In this document: piece after piece, positions 1 to 7,153 of the stretch
Layout: each line of letters starts with the position of its first letter
Position numbering within the stretch: position 1 is the stretch's first letter
Source: Porticoccaceae bacterium
Lineage (GTDB): Bacteria > Pseudomonadota > Gammaproteobacteria > Pseudomonadales > Porticoccaceae
DNA: 8,118 bases
Reading direction: 5' to 3'
Assembly: GCA_003491845.1 (NCBI GenBank)
Contig: DNBN01000076.1
Span: forward strand, 1 to 8,118
Notes under the pieces: generated by a model
The model's input: the letters and a program-made list of their open reading frames with translations, nothing else
The model's database searches: none
What the model was told of the DNA's origin: nothing
Program-made: the position numbers and the translations under genes

Positions 1-215
<215 letters not shown>

Positions 216-234
216 AAAGTTTAACACAAGAATC

Positions 235-263
235 ATTATATTAAGATACACAAACGCAACTAA
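235..263 (-). promoter_or_regulatory. Probable rnpB promoter
   Basis: On the minus strand a perfect -10 hexamer TATAAT occupies 235-240. With a 17-bp spacer the -35 position falls at 258-263 (TTAGTT), a poor match to TTGACA. Transcription would start near 227-228, giving a leader of about 12-15 nt before the inferred mature 5' end. An alternative weak -10, TTAAAC at 219-224, would start directly near 212. The -10 is clear; the -35 and the start point are inferred. Confidence 0.5.
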
Positions 264-272
264 AACGTTTGT
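250..272. repeat. 7-bp perfect inverted repeat over the rnpB -35 region
   Basis: ACAAACG (250-256) and CGTTTGT (266-272) are perfect reverse complements separated by 9 nt. They lie between the stop codon of the small upstream gene (290) and the rnpB -10 (235-240), and they flank the place where the -35 must sit. No T-run follows on either strand, so an intrinsic terminator is unlikely. An operator or a simple RNA hairpin at the end of the upstream transcript is possible. The repeat is seen directly; its function is unknown. Confidence 0.5.
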
Positions 273-289
273 TAATTATCTGAGCCATA

Positions 290-550
290 CTATTTCAATA
301 ACGGATGATCTGCAGGTAGCTGGCGAGCAATCCAAAGGGCCAATTTATGACGCATATTCGGGTCACTGATTTGATCTTTTGCCAAAGGCTGAATTAACTT
401 GTCTTCAGTAAGAACCCGATAAATAAACTCAACCTTTAATTTTACAGCATCCTGCTCTTCTATCTCTCCATAGCCACGTTTTTTGGCGTAGACGGCGCCG
501 ACCTGCAGTGCTTTTTTCAGTAAATTAGGCTCATTTTTAATTTTATTCAT
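290..550 (-). CDS. Small conserved protein, possibly DUF5062 family
   Basis: An 86-residue soluble protein of unknown function. It is rich in lysine and other charged residues, has no signal peptide, membrane segment or cysteine pair, and looks mostly helical. The N-terminal part (LLKKALQVGAVYAKKRGYGE, residues 10-29) and the C-terminal part (HKLALWIARQLPADHPLL, residues 68-85) resemble, from memory, the gammaproteobacterial DUF5062 family, including the ending with DHPLL; this was not checked by search. The ATG at 548-550 is preceded by a good Shine-Dalgarno, AGAGGA, with a 10-nt spacer. The gene begins 66 bp after the purL stop on the same strand with no clear terminator between them, so cotranscription with purL is likely, followed by rnpB from its own promoter. 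That it is a real gene is fairly certain; the family name is tentative. Confidence 0.75.
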   Translation of the reverse strand: MNKIKNEPNLLKKALQVGAVYAKKRGYGEIEEQDAVKLKVEFIYRVLTEDKLIQPLAKDQISDPNMRHKLALWIARQLPADHPLLK

Positions 551-560
551 TAAGCCAGCT

Positions 561-566
561 TCCTCT
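561..566 (-). promoter_or_regulatory. Ribosome binding site of the 86-codon gene
   Basis: AGAGGA on the minus strand ends 10 nt before the ATG at 548-550. It supports both the reality of this short gene and the chosen start. Confidence 0.65.
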
Positions 567-616
567 GGAAATTATGGGTAATGACCACCCTACAAAAACA
601 TATCAATATAGCAATA

Positions 617-3600
617 CTAGTCCACAAACTGGCGGGCATTTCTAAATATACGCATCCAACCGCTATCCTCACCCCAGTCTTGAGGATGCCAAGAATTAAG
701 TACGGTCCTAAATACTCGCTCTGGATGCGGCATCATCAAGGTTACACGACCATCAGCTGAAGAAATACCTGTAACACCATTATCAGAACCATTGGGATTA
801 GCGGGGTAACGAGAAGCAATCTGAAGATCATTTTCCAGAAATCGTAAGGCCACCTGCTGACTATTATCTAAAGCTGCCGCATCAGCAAGTGCTGAAAACT
901 CTGTCCTACCCTCTCCATGAGAAACCGCAATAGGCATTATTGAACCTGCCATACCACGCAATAGAACAGAAGAGGAGGACTCCACTCTAACCAGAGAAAA
1001 TCGCGCTTCAAACTGCTCTGAAAGGTTGCGAACAAATCGAGGCCATAGCTGCGCACCTGGCACCAAAGACTTCAAATTACTCAGCATCTGACAGCCATTG
1101 CAGACGCCCAAACTGAAGGAATCTGAACGGTGAAAGAAACCTTCGAATTGATCTCTCAATTGGTTATTAAATAAGATAGTTTTAGCCCAGCCTTCACCTG
1201 CCCCTAGGACATCGCCATAGGAAAATCCGCCACAGGCCACTAGACCCGAATAATCAGCGAGGGAAGTTCGGTTAGCAAGTAAATCGCTCATATGAACATC
1301 TACCGCAGCAAAACCTGCTCGATCAAAAGCTGCCGCCATCTCAAGATGACTATTAACACCCTGCTCTCTCACTATGGCCACCTTAGGTCTGACACCAGTT
1401 GCTATATAGGGCGCGCAGATATCTTCATTGGGATCAAAGGTAAGAGCAACAGATAGACCAGCGTCGTTAGATGTAATGCGTTGAAATTCTTCGTCAACAC
1501 ATTCGGCATTATCTCTCAAAGAGGCAATCTGAAATGAGGTCTCACTCCAAGCGCTCTGAAGCACATTGCGAGGTTCAGAAAAAATAGTTAACCCATCGGC
1601 GGAAATAGTTATGGCATCAGTGTTATTAACAATACCTAATATTGAACCCGGCACACCAACACTAGCAAATAGCGCAAGAATATCCTTAGATCGATCAGTA
1701 CCGACCTGAACAACAGCCCCTAACTCTTCATTAAACAGAACAGCAATACTGCTATCTTGACCTGCATTCAAACTCTCAGAAATATCAATAGAAACACCAA
1801 CATGCCCGGCGAAACTCATTTCAGCGACAGTGGTAAGAAGCCCTCCATCGGACCTATCGTGATAGGCAAGAATATCTCCACTCTCAATCAAAGATTGCAT
1901 AGTATTGAAGAACCCTAGTAACGCCTCGGGTTGATCTACATCAGGTACATTTGAGCCAAAATTAGAATATACTTGAGCTAGAATCGATCCGCCCAATCTA
2001 TTTTTACCAAGACCCAAATCGAGCAACAACAACTCCGTTTTGCCGCAATCTGTGCGCAGCTCAGGGGTAACTGTTTTTCGCACATCAAGCACAGGTGAAA
2101 ACCCAGTGATAATAAGAGACAAGGGAGAAGTAATGGATTTTTCAGAATCGTCATCTTGCCATGAGGTTCGCATCGACATTGAATCTTTGCCCACAGGAAT
2201 AGTGATTCCTAACTTAGGACAAAAGTCCATCCCCACCGCCTCCACAGTGCGGTATAGCTTCTCATCTTCTCCAGGGGATCCAGCAGCGCACATCCAATTT
2301 GCCGATAATTTAACATCTTTTAAAGAGCCAATGCGCGCCGAACAAATGTTGGTTAACGCCTCACCAATAGCCATACGTCCAGACGCAGGACCATTTACCA
2401 ATGCCAGAGGTGTACGCTCACCCATAGCCATTGCTTCTCCAGCATAAGTATCATAGGTTACCGTGGTTACCGCGCAGTCTGCCACTGGCACTTGCCAAGG
2501 TCCTACCATTTGATCTCTGGCCACCATGCCACTCACGCTGCGATCACCGATGGTAATTAAAAAACTTTTACTTGCTACCGATGGATGGCGCAAAACACGA
2601 AATACCGCCTCGTTTAGATTGGTGTCAACGCCATAAAATACTTCTTTACTAGGCTTTACTGCGGATGCATGCCTATGCATTTTTGGCGTTTTTCCAAATA
2701 ACACCGACATAGGTAGATCTACAGGTTTATTGTTAAAATGATCATCAACCAAGGTAATCGATTTTTCTTTTGTGGCCTCACCGACAACAGCATAGGGGCA
2801 TCTTTCTCGAGTACAAATTGCTACAAATCGACTTACATCTTCCGGCATTATGGCTAACACATAACGTTCTTGGGCCTCATTACACCAGATTTCTACAGGG
2901 GACATACCGGGCTCATCGTTAGGCACCGCACGAAGATTAAATCGACCCCCAGTACCACCATCTTTTACCAACTCTGGCAGGGCATTAGAGAGCCCACCGG
3001 CACCAACATCATGAATAAAAGCGATAGGATTTATGTCACCTAACTGCCAACAGGCATCAATGACTTCTTGGCAGCGACGCTCCATCTCAGGATTCTGTCT
3101 TTGTACCGAGGCAAAGTCTAAGTCCGCAGAACTCGTACCTGTTGTCATGGACGATGCAGCACCACCCCCCAAACCAATCAGCATTGCAGGGCCACCCAAC
3201 ACAATCAATTGTGCACCAGACTCAAATTCTGGCTTATCAACATGATCTTCGCGGATATTGCCATAACCACCAGCTATCATTATCGGTTTATGGTAGCCGC
3301 GCCGCTGACCATCAAAATCCATCTCAAATGTTCTGAAGTATCCACAGATATTGGGACGACCAAATTCATTATTAAAAGCGGCGCCACCAATGGGCCCGTC
3401 AATCATAATATCCAGAGCAGACACTATACGGTCTGGTTTCCCATAATCTTGCTCCCAGGGTTGAATGAAACAAGGAATCTGTAGGTTAGACACCGTAAAA
3501 CCTACCAAGCCAACCTTTGGCTTTGACCCACGCCCGACAGCACCCTCATCACGAATTTCACCACCAGAACCAGTGCCTGCACCAGAAAATGGCGCTATAG

Positions 3601-4501
3601 CTGTAGGATGATTATGAGTTTCAACTTTCATTAACAAGTGGACCGGTTCTTGGCTATACCCATACCTGCGAGTAACAGGATCAGGGTAGAAACGACCACC
3701 AAGGGAACCCTTAACTACTGCAGCATTGTCTGAGTAAGCTGACAGAACATTCTCACCGCCCACGGCATTGGTATTTCGAATCATGCCGAACAATGAATGA
3801 TCTTGAGCAACACCGTCGATAGTCCAACTGGCATTAAATATTTTATGTCGGCAGTGTTCAGAATTTGCCTGAGCAAACATCATCAGCTCAGCATCTGACG
3901 GATTCCGTTGCAGTGCAGTGAAATTATCAACAAGATACTCGACTTCATCATCAGCCAAGGCCAATCCTAGACTGATATTTGCCTGGCTTAACGCATCCAC
4001 CCCACCATTGAGAATATCGACCTGAGTTAAAGGTGACGGAGGCTTTTGACTAAACAACGCTTTGGCATCATTTATTTTCATAAAAACAGCTTCTACCATT
4101 CGATCACTTAACAACTCACCAATCCTTTCAAGCTGCTGGTTAGAAAGGATCTCAGAGGTGTCAACATAGTAGGCCACTCCCCGCTCTACTCGCACAACAT
4201 TACTCAAACCACAGTTGTGCACTATGTCGGTGGCCTTGCTAGACCAAGGTGAAATTGTTCCCGGACGCGGAACGACCAACAAGAGGCTTCCTGCACGATC
4301 AACTAGTTGTTGTTTAGGACCATAGGTCAGTAGTGCTTTTAACGTATCAACACTTGATGAATCTAGAGACTCAACTTCATCAATAAAGTGCATATACTCA
4401 GCGGTAACTGACCTTACAGAGGGCTCACATAGCTGTAATTTTTGCACTAGTTTTTCGCGACGAAACGCAGAGAGAGGTGATGCACCATTCAGGATCAGCA
4501 T
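617..4501 (-). CDS. purL: Phosphoribosylformylglycinamidine synthase (FGAM synthetase)
   Basis: Cytoplasmic enzyme of de novo purine synthesis. It converts FGAR, glutamine and ATP to FGAM, glutamate, ADP and phosphate (EC 6.3.5.3). It is the large single-chain type: 1294 residues against 1295 in E. coli, intact and with no frameshift. In order there is an N-terminal PurS-like domain (about 1-150), a linker, the first synthetase half with NSEHCRHK (213-220, including His216) and [20 protein letters not shown] (from 293), [16 protein letters not shown] (from 497), the second half with [18 protein letters not shown] (from 652) and HDRSDGGLL (from 881), then a C-terminal class I glutamine amidotransferase domain (about 1040-1294). 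The amidotransferase carries the nucleophile Cys1134 in [10 protein letters not shown] and the His1259/Glu1261 pair in MMPHPER, one residue from the Salmonella triad as I recall it. The frame also opens at a TTG (4514-4516), but the family N-terminus (MLILRGAPALSAFR type) and the His216 numbering favour the ATG at 4499-4501. The Shine-Dalgarno is weak for both. It is divergent from mltF. Confidence 0.98.
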   Translation of the reverse strand: MLILNGASPLSAFRREKLVQKLQLCEPSVRSVTAEYMHFIDEVESLDSSSVDTLKALLTYGPKQQLVDRAGSLLLVVPRPGTISPWSSKATDIVHNCGLSNVVRVERGVAYYVDTSEILSNQQLERIGELLSDRMVEAVFMKINDAKALFSQKPPSPLTQVDILNGGVDALSQANISLGLALADDEVEYLVDNFTALQRNPSDAELMMFAQANSEHCRHKIFNASWTIDGVAQDHSLFGMIRNTNAVGGENVLSAYSDNAAVVKGSLGGRFYPDPVTRRYGYSQEPVHLLMKVETHNHPTAIAPFSGAGTGSGGEIRDEGAVGRGSKPKVGLVGFTVSNLQIPCFIQPWEQDYGKPDRIVSALDIMIDGPIGGAAFNNEFGRPNICGYFRTFEMDFDGQRRGYHKPIMIAGGYGNIREDHVDKPEFESGAQLIVLGGPAMLIGLGGGAASSMTTGTSSADLDFASVQRQNPEMERRCQEVIDACWQLGDINPIAFIHDVGAGGLSNALPELVKDGGTGGRFNLRAVPNDEPGMSPVEIWCNEAQERYVLAIMPEDVSRFVAICTRERCPYAVVGEATKEKSITLVDDHFNNKPVDLPMSVLFGKTPKMHRHASAVKPSKEVFYGVDTNLNEAVFRVLRHPSVASKSFLITIGDRSVSGMVARDQMVGPWQVPVADCAVTTVTYDTYAGEAMAMGERTPLALVNGPASGRMAIGEALTNICSARIGSLKDVKLSANWMCAAGSPGEDEKLYRTVEAVGMDFCPKLGITIPVGKDSMSMRTSWQDDDSEKSITSPLSLIITGFSPVLDVRKTVTPELRTDCGKTELLLLDLGLGKNRLGGSILAQVYSNFGSNVPDVDQPEALLGFFNTMQSLIESGDILAYHDRSDGGLLTTVAEMSFAGHVGVSIDISESLNAGQDSSIAVLFNEELGAVVQVGTDRSKDILALFASVGVPGSILGIVNNTDAITISADGLTIFSEPRNVLQSAWSETSFQIASLRDNAECVDEEFQRITSNDAGLSVALTFDPNEDICAPYIATGVRPKVAIVREQGVNSHLEMAAAFDRAGFAAVDVHMSDLLANRTSLADYSGLVACGGFSYGDVLGAGEGWAKTILFNNQLRDQFEGFFHRSDSFSLGVCNGCQMLSNLKSLVPGAQLWPRFVRNLSEQFEARFSLVRVESSSSVLLRGMAGSIMPIAVSHGEGRTEFSALADAAALDNSQQVALRFLENDLQIASRYPANPNGSDNGVTGISSADGRVTLMMPHPERVFRTVLNSWHPQDWGEDSGWMRIFRNARQFVD

Positions 4502-4540
4502 GGATGTTAGTCTCAAGATCTTATAGATTAAAAGGGGAGT

Positions 4541-4570
4541 ATTCTAACGGAAAAATAAACGCTTTGGCAG
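4541..4570 (-). promoter_or_regulatory. Candidate purL promoter
   Basis: On the minus strand TAGAAT (4541-4546, 5 of 6 to the -10 consensus) is preceded, after an 18-bp spacer, by CTGCCA (4565-4570, 4 of 6 to the -35 consensus). The start point would fall near 4535, leaving a leader of about 33 nt. No convincing PurR-type operator overlaps it. The hexamers are visible; their use is inferred. Confidence 0.4.
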
Positions 4571-4571
4571 A

Positions 4572-4596
4572 TAGAATTTCCGAAAGCATGTACAAT
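4572..4596 (+). promoter_or_regulatory. Candidate mltF promoter elements (weak)
   Basis: Two -10-like hexamers precede mltF on the plus strand: TAGAAT (4572-4577) and TACAAT (4591-4596). The nearest good -35-like hexamer, TTGGCA (4564-4569), is badly spaced for either one: only 2 nt from the first and 21 nt from the second. TACAAT would give a leader of only about 12 nt. Some promoter must lie here unless transcription reads in from elsewhere, but which element is used cannot be decided. Confidence 0.25.
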
Positions 4597-4600
4597 CGTC

Positions 4601-4608
4601 AAGGTGAG
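4601..4608 (+). promoter_or_regulatory. Strong Shine-Dalgarno that fixes the mltF start
   Basis: AAGGTGAG is followed by seven A residues and then the ATG at 4616, an ideal spacing. The alternative in-frame GTG at 4604 lies inside this ribosome binding site and has no site of its own, so the ATG is preferred. The spacer and the A of the ATG form an uninterrupted run of eight A. Confidence 0.75.
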
Positions 4609-4615
4609 AAAAAAA

Positions 4616-6115
4616 ATGTGGCAATCACCACTCAAAAAGGCGAAAAGCCCTTGGGGATTTATGCGACAACTATCGAAAAAAGTTCGAAAAATGCGCAATC
4701 GTGTAATGCTTCTTCTGCTCGCGTTGTGCCTGGTACTCTACCTTCCTAGTAGTAATCAACTATCTGATCTTGAAAGGATTCAAAATAGAGGGTCAATAAC
4801 AATGTTGACTACTCCCGGTCCAACTACCTTTTACGAGGACGGAAGAGGTCAGAATGGATTTGAATATATTCTTGCAAAAGCCTTCGCCGACAGTCTAAAC
4901 GTAGAGTTAAAAATTAATACAAAAAATAGCTTAAGAGGCTTACTACTATCTATCGGGGGTCCACAAGGGGATTTTGCTGCTTCTAATATTGTAAAGACGC
5001 CATTGCGCAGTGAATCATTAGTATTTTCTGATGCCTATCTAGATGTGACGCAACAATTAATCTACGGTCGAGGTAAAAAGAAGCCGCGAAGCATAGATCA
5101 AATTAGTGGTAATTTAGTAGTAATAATGGGTTCATCCCATAGCGAGCGCCTGTGGCAACTTAAAATGGAGAAGCCCTTTCTGCGCTGGCGTGAGCAAGAC
5201 GATTTAGAAATGTTTGAATTGATGGAAATGGTACACCGTGGCGATATTGACTACGCGATTGTAGATTCTATTGCTTATTTGGTTAGTCGGCACATATACC
5301 CCAGCGCCGCCTTAGCTTTTGACATCTCTACGGCTCAATCAATGGCCTGGGCGTTTCCTCGTCATGGGGATGGCACCTTAGTTGCTGCAGCGAATCAATT
5401 CTTGCACACGTTTAAGAACAGTGGAAAACTTGCCAAACTTAAGCGCGAACTCTTAAATCATAGTGATCGCTTTTCTGTAGCAGACTCAAAACAACTGGGG
5501 GAGTTAGTCACCAAACGTCTACCAGACTATGAATCAATGTTTCGCCGAACCGCTCAAAAATACGCATTGGACTGGCAGTTGTTAGCAGCAATTGCCTATC
5601 AAGAATCGCATTGGAATCCTCGTGCAAAATCACCAACAGGTGTTAGAGGATTAATGATGCTAACGCTAGGAACAGCCCGAGAAATGGGTGTTTCCAACCG
5701 ACTTAATACCCAGCAGAGTCTAGACGGTGGTGCGGCCTATCTAATTAAACTTAGGAATCGACTACCCAAAAGAATAACCGAACCAGACAGAACATTACTT
5801 GCTCTTGCCGCTTATAATGTTGGTTTTGGCCATTTGGAGGATGCCCGAATTTTGACTCAAAAAGGGGGAAATAATCCCGATTTGTGGTCAGATGTCAGCC
5901 AATACTTACCCAAATTAAGCAACAAAAAATTCTATGTCACTAGTAAATATGGGTATGCTCGAGGGGCAGAGCCGGTGCTGTACGTTGCCAATATTCAATA
6001 TTACCGACACTACCTTCAACTATTATCTCGCTCGCAACAAAAATTGGACGGCATTAACCAAGAAAATAGCGTCAACAAAAATGCCTGGGAGCACAATAGC
6101 ATGCCCACTATTTAA
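4616..6115 (+). CDS. mltF: Membrane-bound lytic murein transglycosylase F
   Basis: This enzyme cleaves the MurNAc-GlcNAc bond of peptidoglycan with formation of 1,6-anhydro-MurNAc. It acts in the periplasm, associated with the envelope, in wall turnover and remodelling. The 499-residue product has a basic N-terminal tail (1-29), one hydrophobic segment (about 30-44, VMLLLLALCLVLYLP), and a periplasmic solute-binding-protein family 3-like domain (about 50-280) that is regulatory in this family. A C-terminal SLT/lysozyme-like domain (about 300-465) follows, with the catalytic Glu330 in AAIAYQESHWNP, then TGVRGLMMLT, LALAAYNVGFGH (from 396) and YGYARGAEPVLYVANIQYY (from 445). This is the MltF architecture (E. 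coli about 518 residues); the C-terminal tail after the SLT domain is shorter here. The cysteine in the hydrophobic segment is preceded by Leu, not Gly/Ala/Ser, so it is not a lipobox. The chosen ATG has a strong Shine-Dalgarno. Divergent from purL and convergent with tadA, as in E. coli. Confidence 0.95.
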   Translation: MWQSPLKKAKSPWGFMRQLSKKVRKMRNRVMLLLLALCLVLYLPSSNQLSDLERIQNRGSITMLTTPGPTTFYEDGRGQNGFEYILAKAFADSLNVELKINTKNSLRGLLLSIGGPQGDFAASNIVKTPLRSESLVFSDAYLDVTQQLIYGRGKKKPRSIDQISGNLVVIMGSSHSERLWQLKMEKPFLRWREQDDLEMFELMEMVHRGDIDYAIVDSIAYLVSRHIYPSAALAFDISTAQSMAWAFPRHGDGTLVAAANQFLHTFKNSGKLAKLKRELLNHSDRFSVADSKQLGELVTKRLPDYESMFRRTAQKYALDWQLLAAIAYQESHWNPRAKSPTGVRGLMMLTLGTAREMGVSNRLNTQQSLDGGAAYLIKLRNRLPKRITEPDRTLLALAAYNVGFGHLEDARILTQKGGNNPDLWSDVSQYLPKLSNKKFYVTSKYGYARGAEPVLYVANIQYYRHYLQLLSRSQQKLDGINQENSVNKNAWEHNSMPTI

Positions 6116-6154
6116 CCCGCATGTAATTCAAACTACTGAGATGATATAAACACT

Positions 6155-6646
6155 CTAAACTGTCGCGTTAGACTGTTTTTGAAGCGCTCTTTTGTGTTTG
6201 AAAAAATGTTTTATTAGTAGACTGCACTGATCGGCTAATACCCCGCCATGCCATCTAATAGCATGGTTATAAGGTCCGTTTTCGGCTAACTGTAATTGAC
6301 TCACCAGCGCCCCCGCCCGTGGCTCAGCGGCTCCAAAAATAATACGATTTATTCGCGCATGCATTAATGCGCCAACACACATAGTACAGGGCTCTATGGT
6401 GACATATAGATCACAGCCTGGAAGCCTGTAATTATTGGTGCTAATAGCTGCCGCACGCAGCGCCACGATTTCTGCATGCGCGGTAGGATCGCAACGAGTA
6501 ATAGGTTGATTGTAGCCTTCCCCCACTATTTTCCCTTTATGCACAATAACCGCGCCTACTGGCACTTCACCCTGGTCAGCAGCGCACTGAGCAAGTTCTA
6601 AAGCTCTGGTCATAAACAACTGATCTGTGGTCAAAGGCATCTCCAT
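6155..6646 (-). CDS. tadA: tRNA-specific adenosine deaminase TadA
   Basis: Cytoplasmic zinc enzyme that deaminates A34 to inosine in the anticodon of tRNA-Arg(ACG), allowing it to read CGU, CGC and CGA. It is usually essential. The 163-residue protein has the cytidine/deoxycytidylate deaminase fold. His57 and the proton-shuttling Glu59 are in the HAE motif (PTAHAEIVALR), and Cys87 and Cys90 are in the PCxxC motif (IEPCTMCVGALMHARI). Asn46 in GEGYNQPI and the conserved REVPVGAV-like GEVPVGAVIV (26-35) are also present. All these residue numbers coincide with the E. coli enzyme as I recall it, which supports the start at the ATG 6644-6646. A second ATG two codons later is possible. AAGAAGA (6651-6657) is a plausible, slightly close ribosome binding site. 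The C-terminal tail is basic (HFFKHKRALQKQ), as expected for tRNA contact. The stop lies 39 bp from that of mltF on the other strand, without a visible terminator hairpin, so the two transcripts probably overlap at their 3' ends. Confidence 0.97.
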   Translation of the reverse strand: MEMPLTTDQLFMTRALELAQCAADQGEVPVGAVIVHKGKIVGEGYNQPITRCDPTAHAEIVALRAAAISTNNYRLPGCDLYVTIEPCTMCVGALMHARINRIIFGAAEPRAGALVSQLQLAENGPYNHAIRWHGGVLADQCSLLIKHFFKHKRALQKQSNATV

Positions 6647-7153
6647 ACAGTCTTCTTAAAATTGCAAATCTTACCTAGAACAAACGTTATCAACCACACA
6701 AACCGCTAACATCAACACCGGATTACCGCTAATAGTGTAACCAATAATGACTTAACCAACCAGCGGCCTGCCCCAATTGGCGACGCTAGTGTCGACAAAG
6801 CATAATGTGAGCAAAACATCGACAAAAACCTTGTCAGGTAAAATAACTGCAACAGGCCCTTAGTGTCATAACCCAAACACAAATATGTTAGGCATGAATA
6901 TCAAAGCTCAGTCTAGTGGGTCTATCTGGGCAGACTAAAAATCTAAAAAGACCATCAAATAAACTTTTATTCACTATTTTGACGCAGACAGCCTTTTCTT
7001 ACGCAAATTACCGTCGAAATAACCAAAACTCATCTATTTTAAACAGGTATCAACAATTGAAATAAATGAGTCTTTTGCTGATATGACACAAAAGGTTAAC
7101 ACAAACATTCATAGCCTACATTTAACCGTTTTAACAGGGGTTTAAAAGAAATT
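6647..7153. other. Gene-free intergenic region between tadA and the receptor gene
   Basis: About 507 bp of AT-rich DNA between two divergent genes. Reading all frames by eye I see no convincing gene; the best small frame is an 18-codon one (6885-6938) without a good ribosome binding site. It contains minor structure only. There are two 8-nt direct repeats (ACCGCTAA at 6702-6709 and 6725-6732; TCGACAAA at 6792-6799 and 6819-6826) and the palindrome TGTCGACA (6790-6797). It also has a short hairpin GACAA/TTGTC (6821-6835), an AGTCT/AGACT pair (6910-6936) and the palindrome AATAAAcTTTTATT-like at 6958-6971. For tadA, TTGATA (6688-6693, minus) and TAAGAT (6668-6673, minus) resemble -35 and -10 but are only 14 bp apart. 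No cobalamin or TPP riboswitch signature and no clear Fur box were recognised. Confidence 0.6.
7057..7085 (+). promoter_or_regulatory. Weak candidate promoter of the receptor gene
   Basis: TTGAAA (7057-7062) is a reasonable -35, and 17 bp later GATATG (7080-7085) is a poor -10. The start point would be near 7092, with a leader of about 60 nt. TTGACG at 6979-6984 is a better -35 but has no good -10 partner. The call is tentative. Confidence 0.25.

Noticed and set aside
258..273. PurR-type operator near AAAACGTTTG, and another around 4555-4570 near purL
   Set aside because: Only 11 of 16 and about 9 of 16 matches to the E. coli consensus, with the second half-site lost; the better one is by rnpB, not by a purine gene promoter.
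576..590. Hairpin GGGT/ACCC between purL and the small gene as a terminator
   Set aside because: Only four base pairs with a 7-nt loop and no following T-run on either strand.
2040..3484. Several open frames of 64-135 codons on the plus strand inside purL
   Set aside because: Antisense to a perfectly conserved enzyme, with low-complexity or unrecognisable products; shadows of the real frame.
4499..4516. TTG at 4514-4516 as the purL start, giving five extra residues
   Set aside because: No better ribosome binding site, and the family N-terminus (MLIL.GA..LSAFR) and the numbering of His216 fit the ATG at 4499-4501.
4604..4606. GTG at 4604 as the mltF start
   Set aside because: It lies within the AAGGTGAG Shine-Dalgarno sequence that serves the ATG at 4616.
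4477..4749. 90-codon plus-strand frame across the purL/mltF intergenic region
   Set aside because: Overlaps both purL and mltF in another frame, has no recognisable product, and is explained by chance.
4700..4750. Lipobox in the MltF hydrophobic segment
   Set aside because: The only cysteine is preceded by Leu at -1 and sits in the middle of the hydrophobic run, so lipoprotein processing is not supported.
6885..6938. 18-codon frame (MLGMNIKAQSSGSIWAD) upstream of the receptor as a leader peptide
   Set aside because: No convincing ribosome binding site, no attenuator-like hairpin with a T-run after it, and no codon bias pointing to a regulatory role.
6647..7153. Riboswitch or Fur box upstream of the TonB receptor
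   Set aside because: Searched by eye for the cobalamin-box and TPP core motifs and for the GATAATGATAATC-type repeat; none was found.
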